A stretch of DNA of 64,000 nt from an uncultured Flavobacterium sp. (GTDB taxonomy: Bacteria > Bacteroidota > Bacteroidia > Flavobacteriales > Flavobacteriaceae). This document shows, piece after piece, positions 45,944 to 54,902 of this stretch (position 1 is the stretch's first letter; each line of letters opens with the position of its first letter). The stretch spans positions 20,105 through 84,104 of the forward strand of contig NZ_OY730258.1 of assembly GCF_963422545.1 (NCBI RefSeq), in the 5' to 3' direction. The translations under genes were made by a program, and so were the position numbers. The notes beneath the pieces are model-generated. The model was not told the DNA's origin. It did not search any database and saw only the letters and a list, made by a program, of their open reading frames with translations.

Positions 45944-47554
45944 ATGAAATCAATTCAATCAATAACTTTTATTTTATTATTTATAACACAATTGTTTTTT
46001 GCACAAAGTAAGAAAGAAAAATTAGAACAACTTTTTGAATTTTACAATCAACAAAATCTATTTAACGGTTCTGTTTTTATTTCTGAAAAAGGAGAAACTT
46101 TACTAGATAAAGGTTATGGATTATCAAATGTAGCTTTAAAAAAGGAAAATAACGCTAACAGCATTTTTCAAATATATTCTATTACAAAAACTTTTACAGC
46201 AACGGTAATTTTAAAATTAGTGGAAGAAAAAAAACTTTCATTACAGGATAAACTTTCAAAGTTCTATCCAGATTATCCCGATGCAAGTGCTATTTCAATT
46301 GAAAGTTTGTTAACCCATACCTCTGGAGTTTATGACTATACCAGAGGAAATGATATGAAAGACCAAACGGAAAAATCATTTATTGAATTTCAAAAAACAA
46401 AACCTTTGGATTTTCCAGTTGGAACTGATTGGAGTTATTCTAACTCGGGATATTATTTTCTAGGCTATGTAATTCAAAAAGTTACTGGAATGAGTTACGA
46501 AAAAGCAGTTGAAAAATACATATTTAAACCATTGAAAATGAAGCAAAGTAGTTTTGCTTTTAAAAATCTAAAAAGTGAAAATAAAGTCATTGGCTATGAG
46601 ATTTTTTCTGAAAAAGAACAAAAACCATCGATTGTTTATGATCCACCTATGCCTTTTGCAGCTGGTGGAATATACTCAACTGTTGAAGATTTAAACAAAT
46701 ATTATAATGGACTAAAAAATTACAAAATTATCTCCAAAGAAAATTTAGAAAAAGCATATACACCTTTCAAAAAAAATTATGGTTATGGTTGGATTACAAT
46801 GAAAATGTTTGGAAAAATGACAGTTGGTCATAGTGGTTATGGAGCTGGTTTTTGTAGCAATTTTGTTCAAATTCCCGAAGATGATATCTGCATTATACTG
46901 CTTACAAATACAGAAAGAGGTTTAAACACTGCCACTTATGCTATTATAAAAACTTTGTATAATTTGTATAATAAAGATTATAAAATTCCAATTGTAGCCA
47001 ACGTAAGCTCAGAAACTTTAAAGCAATATGTGGGAACTTATCAAGTAGAAGACAATTTTGTAATTTACCTTACAGTTGAAAACAATAAATTAAAATTGCA
47101 AAGTGGAAACGGGCCCACAACTATTCTATATCCTGTAAAAGAAAATTTATTTTACGCTGAAGAATTAATGGGTGATGTAATTTTTGAAAGAAACAAGACT
47201 TCACAAATAGAGTCATTAAGTTTTCATGTAGGAAATCAACTAAAAAAAGCAACAAAAATATTTCCTTCTTGGGGAATTGTAGGAACTGCCACAGAAAAAG
47301 GCTGGGATGGTCCTGATGCAAAACTTTTTGAAACTGAAACAAAAGGAATTTGGACAATTAAAAATGTGACTTTAAAAACAGGAGAGCTTAAATTTCGTTT
47401 TAATGACGATTGGACTTTAAATTTTGGAAAAGATATGAGCGACGGAATAATGCCAAAAGGAAATAGTATAGAAATTTTAACAGGCGTTTATGATATTATT
47501 TTGGACATAACTGATTACGAAAAACCAAAATACAAAATTTTCAAGAAAAGTTAA
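45944..47554 (+). CDS. Serine hydrolase (class C beta-lactamase fold) with SusE/F-like C-terminus
   Basis: 536 residues with a signal peptide ending LFFAQ (about 21). Beta-lactamase/esterase domain about 25-345: SITK (Ser79, Lys82), YSN (Tyr165) and HSG (HSGYGAG). A DUF3471-like beta domain follows (about 350-435). The last ~95 residues (WGIVGTATEKGWDGPDA, LKTGELKFRFNDDW) match the C-terminal domain of the SusE-like protein in this window. This group includes penicillin-binding-protein relatives, D-aminopeptidases and esterases rather than true beta-lactamases. The C-terminal domain may bind a glycan or tether the enzyme. It is convergent with the DUF5686 gene. Confidence 0.88.
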   Translation: MKSIQSITFILLFITQLFFAQSKKEKLEQLFEFYNQQNLFNGSVFISEKGETLLDKGYGLSNVALKKENNANSIFQIYSITKTFTATVILKLVEEKKLSLQDKLSKFYPDYPDASAISIESLLTHTSGVYDYTRGNDMKDQTEKSFIEFQKTKPLDFPVGTDWSYSNSGYYFLGYVIQKVTGMSYEKAVEKYIFKPLKMKQSSFAFKNLKSENKVIGYEIFSEKEQKPSIVYDPPMPFAAGGIYSTVEDLNKYYNGLKNYKIISKENLEKAYTPFKKNYGYGWITMKMFGKMTVGHSGYGAGFCSNFVQIPEDDICIILLTNTERGLNTATYAIIKTLYNLYNKDYKIPIVANVSSETLKQYVGTYQVEDNFVIYLTVENNKLKLQSGNGPTTILYPVKENLFYAEELMGDVIFERNKTSQIESLSFHVGNQLKKATKIFPSWGIVGTATEKGWDGPDAKLFETETKGIWTIKNVTLKTGELKFRFNDDWTLNFGKDMSDGIMPKGNSIEILTGVYDIILDITDYEKPKYKIFKKS

Positions 47555-47561
47555 AAAACAG

Positions 47562-49694
47562 CTAGAATGTTGTTTTTAAACCAACCCTAATTCCGAATTT
47601 TGGATTAACCGGACCATTAAAATTTTGAAAATCGCTTCTCCAAATAAAATCCACGCGAAAAGGGCGTATGTTTCCATAGCCTATATTTTCAAAACCAAAA
47701 CCATATTCATAATACAATTTAGTAGGTGCAACATAAAAAATTGAAGACCTATTTATATCTATATTTTGATTCGAAATTGTACCGTATACACCTCTAAAAG
47801 TCAATACACTTCGCCAGTTAAGCTCCTTTATGAGAGGGATTTTATTTAAGATGAATCCGTTAAAATGTTGTTCGAAATGTCCCTCTACGTAAGTATCAGT
47901 AACAAATTCATAATAATCCAAAAGCGCAAAAGTATTAGGCAATAAAAAATAAGTCTGATTTGATGAAACTGATGTTAAAATTGACAAAGAAGTTGGTTCA
48001 AAAGTTTTTCCTGCACCAATTGTCGCATCAAAAACTCCGAATTTCCCCAATGAGATAGGATTGTTGTATAAAACTTGTATCCTATTGTAATCAAAACTTC
48101 CGCCCAATACATTTTTGTATCCGTGTCTGTAATTAAACATTAAAGTTGGGTGCAAAGTAATACCTTGCTTTTCATCAACACCAAATCCCGAAACGTCTTT
48201 TCCAGGAATATAAGTAAGATATAAATCTGAGGCTACATCTGTAGTTTTCGATTTTATTTGAGATGTACTGGTGTCCAAATAATCTAAAGAAAACTTATCA
48301 GGTGCGGCTGAATTAATTATATTATGACTTAGGATAATGCCAAGATGTAAATTTTTTTTTGGTTCTATATCAAAACGAAACATACTTTTCTGAATTTTCG
48401 AAAGAAAATAATTATCCCCTCTATTAAATAAGGCTTTAGAACCTTTATCAGCTTCAGGCAAAAGATGAATCCCATTAAATTGCGTTAGCCCCATTTGCTC
48501 ATTATCTTTCAGGAATGCTGCACTAACAGTTATTCTGGGGTTATTCGTAAATAAATACCTTGCTTCTAAACCGTATTTTATTGCCTTGTCTTTATTTCCA
48601 TAGGCAACGAAACTTTCTGCTCTAAACCGATCATTGTCACTAAAAAAAGTTCTCACTCCAAGCCTTACCCGAAATCCTTCTACTTGATTTGTAGCAAGAG
48701 CTCCCCAGATATTACCTAATTGTAATCCTTTAGTCAATTGTATATAGCCATCTGAGAGCAGATACATTGTATTCGATATTGATTTTACTTTTTTGCTGTC
48801 TTTGATAACATTTACAGCATTATAAACGTTTTGAGTGCTCTGATCCTGCTTTTCTTTCCAGTAAATAGTGTCTTTTTCAAACTGGTTTGCACTAACTTGC
48901 TGCACAGCTTCATCATAAAAACGATCCTCTTTAGGAACATTCAATACATAGTTGTTAAACTTTTCTGTTTTTACAACATAAGCCCCTTTTTCTGTTTCGC
49001 CTTTGGTTAGTAAAGTAAAATCACCATTATATTCGTTGAGCAATGGCAAATAAATACTGTCGTTTTTAACCTCAAAAGTTTTTTTGAAAGTCAAATTCCG
49101 AACAAAATTTAAATTCATTTTTTTTGGAGTATTCATTTCAATTTCTGTCAATTCAAAGTTTTTGGCATCAACAGTAAAATTTCCCCTAAAGGAAAAATCT
49201 TTTGTATTTCTTGGAAAAAACCGAATAGAATAATATTTTTTATCCCCAACATAAGTACTGTCTGATAACTCGTAATCATAACTTCCAAATCCTTGCGTAG
49301 AAATTGGACTCACAAAACTTTTGTTTAAAATTGTTATGTTGTCTTCATAAACATCTATTTCTCTAAATGTAGCTTCGATATCTTTAAAAATTTGCCCTTG
49401 TTGTCTAATGCCTGTGATTCTTTGCCCTTCGATATCAATACGTTCTTTTTGCAATTTATTATTTCCGTAAATTTTTACAGTTTTTTCAATAAGTTCAATT
49501 GGCAAAAAAAAATTATTCTTTGCATTAGTTTTCATTTTTAATGCGATGGACTCAAAATTTTGTTTCAGGACTTTTTTTACAAAAAGAGTATCAAAATTAT
49601 CTAAACCCAATTCAATACTGGAATACTTATTATATTCATAAGATTTAGAAAGTTTTAAGCCGTTTTGCTTTTTATTTTTCCAAATACCCTCCAT
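47562..49694 (-). CDS. DUF5686 outer-membrane protein, split from its N-terminus by a frameshift
   Basis: 710 residues from the in-frame ATG, but the homologous frame continues upstream as DNPAYKIMEGIWKNKKQNG, the usual DUF5686 sequence after its carboxypeptidase-like domain, so this ATG is probably not the native start. The C-terminal ~450 residues look like a beta barrel (many YGLEARYLF-type strands, final FGIRVGLKTTF). DUF5686 proteins are outer-membrane proteins of Bacteroidota with no settled role. The frame break lies in a 12-base T run (A run on the coding strand) at 49716-49727; one extra base would join it to the upstream frame. Confidence 0.8.
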   Translation of the reverse strand: MEGIWKNKKQNGLKLSKSYEYNKYSSIELGLDNFDTLFVKKVLKQNFESIALKMKTNAKNNFFLPIELIEKTVKIYGNNKLQKERIDIEGQRITGIRQQGQIFKDIEATFREIDVYEDNITILNKSFVSPISTQGFGSYDYELSDSTYVGDKKYYSIRFFPRNTKDFSFRGNFTVDAKNFELTEIEMNTPKKMNLNFVRNLTFKKTFEVKNDSIYLPLLNEYNGDFTLLTKGETEKGAYVVKTEKFNNYVLNVPKEDRFYDEAVQQVSANQFEKDTIYWKEKQDQSTQNVYNAVNVIKDSKKVKSISNTMYLLSDGYIQLTKGLQLGNIWGALATNQVEGFRVRLGVRTFFSDNDRFRAESFVAYGNKDKAIKYGLEARYLFTNNPRITVSAAFLKDNEQMGLTQFNGIHLLPEADKGSKALFNRGDNYFLSKIQKSMFRFDIEPKKNLHLGIILSHNIINSAAPDKFSLDYLDTSTSQIKSKTTDVASDLYLTYIPGKDVSGFGVDEKQGITLHPTLMFNYRHGYKNVLGGSFDYNRIQVLYNNPISLGKFGVFDATIGAGKTFEPTSLSILTSVSSNQTYFLLPNTFALLDYYEFVTDTYVEGHFEQHFNGFILNKIPLIKELNWRSVLTFRGVYGTISNQNIDINRSSIFYVAPTKLYYEYGFGFENIGYGNIRPFRVDFIWRSDFQNFNGPVNPKFGIRVGLKTTF

Positions 49695-50896
49695 TATTTT
49701 ATATGCGGGATTGTCTTTTTTTTTTTTAATCTTTTTTTGGGCCCATAATTTACTGCTACTTCGTTTAGAGTCGTGGTTTCTTCCTTGAGAGCAATTGTCA
49801 GATTATCTATATTTTGTTTTTTTAAATGAATAATTTTACTTTCAAAACCAACATAACTTACACTAATATCAGTATATGTTTTATTCGATTTTAATACAAA
49901 TATGCCGGCTACATTTGTTAATGTACCATCATGCGAGCCTAAAAAAGTAATATTTGCATTTGCAATTGGTTTGTTTTTGTCATCTGTAAGAACACCTTTT
50001 ACACTGCTTTGGCAATAGCAATTTCCTGATAAAAACAAAAAGAAGACAAAAAACAGATAACGTTTTTTTACAAGTACAACTTCGTTTTTAATTTTGTCTT
50101 GTGAGCACCTGTCTTTCTCTAAAAAAGGTCTGCTAATTAATTTTTTAAAATTTTCATTATCCTCACGTGCCATGTTAGTATCTACTCCGCAGATAATTTC
50201 AGATTGTTTAAGCTTACTAAAAGTCGAAAATAGTTGATCCCAAATCGTTAGCACATCACCAAAATTACTGTCAGTATAAGGCAACTCATAATGATGATGT
50301 ATATGATGTGTGTTTGGTGTAACAAAAATTCTGGAGACAATATTGTTTATTTTGGGTGGAAGTTTTGCTTTGGAATGCGAAACTATATTGGAAAAACTCT
50401 GAATAATCTGTTTAAAAATTAATACCCAGGGAGTCGCCCCAACAATGCAAATTACAAGTATCGAATAGCTTACTCTAATGAAAGTTTCTCCTGGATGTTC
50501 CCTCACTGTAGTCGAAATATCTACATCGAGATCGCTATGATGTATTTGGTGGAATTTCCAAAAAAATGGCGTTTTATGCATCATAAAATGATACAGGTAA
50601 TCAAAGAGGTCAAGAATTACAAAGGCTACGATAAAAAACAAAAAGGAATTTTTGGTAATTGGCAGCAAAAATAACAACCCCAAATGTTTGACTTCTATGT
50701 AATTAGAAACAAACAATACTGCTATAGATAATGAAAACTGTACCGGAACTACAAAAAATAAAAATTTAGCATTTAAAAATGTATGAGAAAGCTTATCTTT
50801 AATATTTTGAGAAAACAGCACAAATTCCAAAATCCAAAAAAACAACAATACACTAATAAATAGTAAAATTTGAAATTCAAAAACACGATGTGCCAT
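49694..50896 (-). CDS. Sterol desaturase/fatty-acid hydroxylase fused to a carboxypeptidase-D-like domain
   Basis: 400 residues. Residues about 1-265 are an integral-membrane fatty acid hydroxylase with the di-iron His clusters HFMMH, HQIHH and HHIHHH (YHFMMHKTPFFWKFHQIHH; NTHHIHHHYELP). Residues about 280-300 form a second hydrophobic, signal-peptide-like stretch (YLFFVFFLFLSGNCYCQ), then a CarboxypepD_reg domain (SSVKGVLTDDKNKPIANANI) that normally begins DUF5686 proteins. The frame ends in KKRLKKKKTIPHIK after the homopolymer. So an enzyme gene and the start of a DUF5686 gene appear joined, and the remainder of DUF5686 continues in another frame. No ATG, GTG or TTG is visible immediately before the internal signal sequence. 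Confidence 0.82.
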   Translation of the reverse strand: MAHRVFEFQILLFISVLLFFWILEFVLFSQNIKDKLSHTFLNAKFLFFVVPVQFSLSIAVLFVSNYIEVKHLGLLFLLPITKNSFLFFIVAFVILDLFDYLYHFMMHKTPFFWKFHQIHHSDLDVDISTTVREHPGETFIRVSYSILVICIVGATPWVLIFKQIIQSFSNIVSHSKAKLPPKINNIVSRIFVTPNTHHIHHHYELPYTDSNFGDVLTIWDQLFSTFSKLKQSEIICGVDTNMAREDNENFKKLISRPFLEKDRCSQDKIKNEVVLVKKRYLFFVFFLFLSGNCYCQSSVKGVLTDDKNKPIANANITFLGSHDGTLTNVAGIFVLKSNKTYTDISVSYVGFESKIIHLKKQNIDNLTIALKEETTTLNEVAVNYGPKKRLKKKKTIPHIK

Positions 50897-50944
50897 TTTT
50901 TATGAGTTGATAAATATACTACAACAATAGCATGTCTTTCTACC

Positions 50945-51026
50945 TCAATTCTATCTCAATTCTATGTCAATTCTATTTTTTAAACATTCGGGATCGCTCA
51001 ATTTAAATAGAATTAAAATAGATTCA
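50945..51026. promoter_or_regulatory. Phased direct repeats between divergent genes (response-regulator sites)
   Basis: TCAATTCTAT occurs three times at exact 11-bp spacing (50945, 50956, 50967). The inverted form ATAGAATTA/ATAGATTCA occurs twice at 11-bp spacing (51007, 51018). One-helical-turn tandem sites are the usual target of OmpR-type response regulators, and one is encoded next door. The two arrays point to control of both divergent operons. Confidence 0.7.
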
Positions 51027-51105
51027 GTTTATAAAATTGCATCGAAATATTTAAGAGGCAGTATCTTACAAAATCAAATCTCTTATAAATAAAAACATCA
51101 GTACT

Positions 51106-51786
51106 ATGAAGATATTATTAATTGAGGATGAACCGGAATTACAAAAAAGTATCAAACAATATTTTGAAATAGAAGGTAATGTTTTAGAGGTTGCTTCTGA
51201 TTATGATAAAGCTCAACAAAAAATTGCGGTCTATGATTATGATTGTATTCTGGTAGATATCACTTTGCCCAAAGGCTCAGGACTTGATTTAATAAGAGAA
51301 ATAAAATTTAAAAAATCCAAAGCTGGTGTTATCATAATTTCTGCCAAAAACTCTCTTGATGATAAAATTTACGGATTAGATCTTGGTGCAGATGATTATT
51401 TGCCAAAACCTTTTCATTTATCCGAACTTAATTCTAGAATAAAAGCTTTGATTAGGCGAAAAAGCTTTGATGGTAATATGGAAATTATTATAAATGAAAT
51501 TAGAATTCTGCCTACCGAAAGAAGTGTCTTTGTCAATAACAAAAGTGTAACTTTAACTTCTAAAGAATATGACTTACTACTTTACTTTATAGCCAATAAG
51601 AATCGCGTAGTAAGTAAGAATGCATTAGCAGAACATCTTTGGGGAGACAATGCAGATCGCTTAGACAATTTTGACTTTATTTATAACCATGTAAAGAATT
51701 TGCGAAAAAAACTTTTAGAAAAAAAATGCCACGATTACCTCCAAACCATATATGGGATCGGGTATAACTTTAAAATACATGAATGA
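51106..51786 (+). CDS. OmpR-family response regulator
   Basis: 226 residues. Receiver domain 1-120 with acidic pocket IEDEP, phosphoacceptor Asp51 (CILVDITLPKGSG), switch residue in IIISAKNS and Lys in YLPKPF. Winged-helix DNA-binding domain about 128-224 (LTSKEYDLLLYFIANKNRVVSKN... DFIYNHVKNLRKKL). It resembles the RprY/QseB-like regulators of Bacteroidota. The kinase gene overlaps its end by 4 bases. Confidence 0.95.
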   Translation: MKILLIEDEPELQKSIKQYFEIEGNVLEVASDYDKAQQKIAVYDYDCILVDITLPKGSGLDLIREIKFKKSKAGVIIISAKNSLDDKIYGLDLGADDYLPKPFHLSELNSRIKALIRRKSFDGNMEIIINEIRILPTERSVFVNNKSVTLTSKEYDLLLYFIANKNRVVSKNALAEHLWGDNADRLDNFDFIYNHVKNLRKKLLEKKCHDYLQTIYGIGYNFKIHE

Positions 51787-53054
51787 AATTACTCGTAAAA
51801 ACTAATTTATATTTCTTAATCCTTAGTATTCCGATTTTAATTATATCCGGAGTTATTTGCTATTATTTTATTACCGGAGAACTAAAAGAAAGTAATAACG
51901 ATATGTTATTAGACCGTAAAATAATGATTGAGGAGTACCTGAAAAATAATGACAGTATTTCGCTTCGTTTCATTACAAAAAGTAAAGAAGCCCAGATAAA
52001 TAAAATTATTAATTTGGATATAAAAAAAGAGAATCAAACCATATTCTCAGATACATTAATTTATGACAAGGTAGAGAAAGAGCTTGCCATAAATCAGATG
52101 ATTACCTCTAATGTAAAAGTTAATGACACCAATTATCAAATCAAGATATGGCGCAGTACACTAGAGTTTGTAGAACTTTTTGAAGGTATATTTTTTCTGC
52201 TTACAGCTATTCTGCTCTTGCAAATTGTAATTTCAATGCTAATTAATTTTTGGGTTTCGAGAACCTTATGGAGACCATTTTATAGAGCAATACATAGTTT
52301 AAAAAATTTTCGGGCAAGTGATAATAAGGTTCCCAAATTAGAAAAAACATCCGTAAATGAATTCAAAGAACTAAATCATTCACTTAAGGAAATGATGAAT
52401 AAGATGATTATGGATTATAACAGCCAAAAGAAATTTACAGAAAATGCAACACATGAAATCCAGACGCCATTGGCAGTGATAAAATCAAAGGTTGATCTTC
52501 TTATTCAATCCGAATTTTTACAACCTAATGAAGTCGAGTTGATTATTGCCATAGACGATGCTTGCTCTAAATTAATTCGCTTGACCAAATCATTATTATT
52601 ACTTACTAAAATAGAAAACAGACAATTTAAAACTACAGAAATTGTATCTGTAGAAAAAATGGTAAACCAATCACTGGTACTTTTTGAAGAACATATTAAA
52701 GAAAGTAAAATTAGAGTTGAAAAAAATATTCAGAGCGATTTTTTAATCAATATGAATACCGATTTATGTCTTGTTCTGATTAATAATTTATTTCAAAATG
52801 CAATTCGTCATAATATTAATAAAGGTAGACTTGTTATTTCTATAAAACATAATTCACTTTCTATCCAAAATACCGGTCAGGAAGAACCTCTGAATATGTT
52901 ATTACTTGTAGAACGATTCCAAAAAATGTCGACTTCGCATTTATCTACAGGATTGGGCTTGGCAATTGCAAATGAAATAGCCGAAGTAAGTGGATTAAAA
53001 CTAATGTATAAATTTATTAATAATGAACACTGTTTTACAGTAAAATTAAAATAA
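51783..53054 (+). CDS. Membrane sensor histidine kinase
   Basis: 423 residues. Transmembrane segments at about 9-28 and 135-158 flank a short periplasmic sensor (about 30-132). HisKA with His224 in NATHEIQTPLAVIKSK, then an ATPase with the N box NNLFQNAIRHN and G box STGLGLAIANEIAE. It pairs with the adjacent OmpR-type regulator. The divergent desaturase/DUF5686 gene is the probable target, suggesting sensing of envelope or lipid state, which is inference. Confidence 0.94.
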   Translation: MKLLVKTNLYFLILSIPILIISGVICYYFITGELKESNNDMLLDRKIMIEEYLKNNDSISLRFITKSKEAQINKIINLDIKKENQTIFSDTLIYDKVEKELAINQMITSNVKVNDTNYQIKIWRSTLEFVELFEGIFFLLTAILLLQIVISMLINFWVSRTLWRPFYRAIHSLKNFRASDNKVPKLEKTSVNEFKELNHSLKEMMNKMIMDYNSQKKFTENATHEIQTPLAVIKSKVDLLIQSEFLQPNEVELIIAIDDACSKLIRLTKSLLLLTKIENRQFKTTEIVSVEKMVNQSLVLFEEHIKESKIRVEKNIQSDFLINMNTDLCLVLINNLFQNAIRHNINKGRLVISIKHNSLSIQNTGQEEPLNMLLLVERFQKMSTSHLSTGLGLAIANEIAEVSGLKLMYKFINNEHCFTVKLK

Positions 53055-53121
53055 GTGAATTAAGCATAGAATTAAAATGCAGATTTATAAAATTAATAAT
53101 TAAAGTTTTGTATCATAAAAT

Positions 53122-53175
53122 TGTACCGTAAGGGTCACAATCTTAAAATCCCATTTCTAACGAAATGGGATTTTC
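53122..53175 (+). terminator. Terminator formed by the right end of repeat family B (copy 4)
   Basis: GTACCGTAAGGGTCACAATC followed by the hairpin AAAATCCCATTTCTAACGAA/ATGGGATTTT (53145-53174), the same stem as in copies 1 and 2. Only the right end of repeat B is present. It ends the two-component operon. Confidence 0.75.
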
Positions 53176-53283
53176 TTGGTTTTTTGGATGCTATTTAATC
53201 AGCTTTTACTGAAAAAAATATCAAATTCAAGAGGCAGGTCAGTTAAAATAATGCAAATAATTATTATATATATCATTTTATAC

Positions 53284-53313
53284 AAATAAAATAGCCTCCC
53301 AATTAGGAGGCCA
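53284..53313 (-). terminator. Terminator of the 53412-56746 minus-strand operon
   Basis: GCCTCC-TAATTG-GGAGGC on the minus strand, followed by TATTTTATTT. Confidence 0.7.
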
Positions 53314-53411
53314 ATTTGATGATGCCATTTTTAATAACCTGATTAATCCTTTTTATTATTTATTTGGCAAAAACACAGCTAGATAAGAAAGCTGCAAACT
53401 CAAAAGCGCCA

Positions 53412-54902
53412 TTAGTTTTTTTGCTTCAAATAAGTATTAATTTGTTTCATATTCATAGCATTCTTAGCACTCGCTTTGTTAATTTGTGTCTTCGCATTCA
53501 AAAAAACAAAACTATACCCAGTTGCAAATTTGCTGTTATTTACACTCGCAAATTTATGGCAAGACATACAATAGTCTTCTTGCGCATAGGTCTCTAAAGT
53601 AACATTAGCAATATTTGTAGGAGTGATCCCTCCTTCATCAAGTGGTATTTTTCCTTGATTATTTGCTTGATCTGTAACAGCGCTTTGTGGCCATTGCACA
53701 TTTACCAATTGATAATATTGCCACACCGAATTTGGATTACTTTGCCTTATCAGGTTTTGCACATAGGTATTAAGCGCTTTAATATCCTGATTTAAGGCGT
53801 TTGGCGCTATTCGGGTTACTTGAACAGGATTCTTTATATTACCAATAACTACATCAGGCGATTGATTAGGAACATCTGTACTTGCTTTGTTAAAAAAACT
53901 ATATGTCTTTTTAGGATCTAACTTTTCTCCTTCTGTTGGTGCATTATCAACATGTTCAAAAGTCATCCAAACAAATTGGTGTGCCAATTGGGTTTTTCTA
54001 ATAATATGCAAACCCACAAGTGCCAAATATTGCATTGAATATTTCCCTAAAATAGGATTCTTATTTTTATCAAATCCCAAAACCTCTGGCACCATTGCTT
54101 TAGATACTTTATAATATGGCTTTACTGAATCAAGATCCTTAGCATTCACCACTTTCCAGGCAGCCTTTAGTTCCATAGCTCCCTGATTACCGTATTCACT
54201 TGGCCCACCCGGCAACCATAGACCATTATTGGCGGTAGCATAAGATACTTGCTTTGTTGGGTCATAAAGTTTATTATTGGCAATAAAATTATACTCATCT
54301 AAATTTATTTTCACTTCATACCAAACTAAATTTCCTTTTTGATCGGTAAGCCAAGCGCCTTTGGCCTGAAATAACTCTTCTACTGATCCGCCAGCGGCCT
54401 TAAGCATTTTCTTATTCACTCTTTCCTCTATGTGTCCTACTTTATTTAATAATGTCATTTTTTTTACAAAGCCGTATCTTTTGAGATTATTATTTGTCCA
54501 TGGTAAAGGGCCATGGTCTGTAAAAACATCATCTATGTTCAAATAACTTTCCCATACTGTTGGACTAAAATCACCTGGCACACCGTAACTTGAAGCGGTT
54601 CTGGTAGAATCTGGAATTCCTCGTGTGTTTGAGGAATTCCAGTTTAAGGCTAGAAAATTAGTCCATGCAAAACAATTTAACGTAGTTTGTTGCGAAAGAT
54701 TACAGGCATCCGCTGGCAAATGATAATCTACAACCGGAGGATTGCAAAATGCACCGCAATTGGCCGAAGGTCCAGCAACTTTGACTTGCTTACCACTCAT
54801 TAAATTCTGATATTCTTTTTGCTTTTTAGTGCTTTTTTCGCAAGACCAAATACCAATGAGCAGTAATGATACCAGCCAAAATACTAAGTTGAAATTTTTC
54901 AT
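53412..54902 (-). CDS. Lipoprotein with a CxxCH haem-binding motif, unknown family
   Basis: 496 residues. Lipobox IGIWSC (Cys21). Several further Cys occur near the N-terminus (ANCGAFCNPP, DACNLS, LNCFAW, about 48-80). A single CMSCH motif lies at 445-449, a possible covalent haem site near the C-terminus. The middle is a large alpha/beta region with conserved-looking blocks (LNWNSSNTRG, GAMELKAAWKVV, HIIRKTQLAHQFVWMTFEHVD). Homologues would be called cytochrome-c-like, but I cannot name the family. It starts where the 614-residue gene stops (1-base overlap), so the two form one operon, perhaps an exported redox partner of that protein. Confidence 0.75.
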   Translation of the reverse strand: MKNFNLVFWLVSLLLIGIWSCEKSTKKQKEYQNLMSGKQVKVAGPSANCGAFCNPPVVDYHLPADACNLSQQTTLNCFAWTNFLALNWNSSNTRGIPDSTRTASSYGVPGDFSPTVWESYLNIDDVFTDHGPLPWTNNNLKRYGFVKKMTLLNKVGHIEERVNKKMLKAAGGSVEELFQAKGAWLTDQKGNLVWYEVKINLDEYNFIANNKLYDPTKQVSYATANNGLWLPGGPSEYGNQGAMELKAAWKVVNAKDLDSVKPYYKVSKAMVPEVLGFDKNKNPILGKYSMQYLALVGLHIIRKTQLAHQFVWMTFEHVDNAPTEGEKLDPKKTYSFFNKASTDVPNQSPDVVIGNIKNPVQVTRIAPNALNQDIKALNTYVQNLIRQSNPNSVWQYYQLVNVQWPQSAVTDQANNQGKIPLDEGGITPTNIANVTLETYAQEDYCMSCHKFASVNNSKFATGYSFVFLNAKTQINKASAKNAMNMKQINTYLKQKN

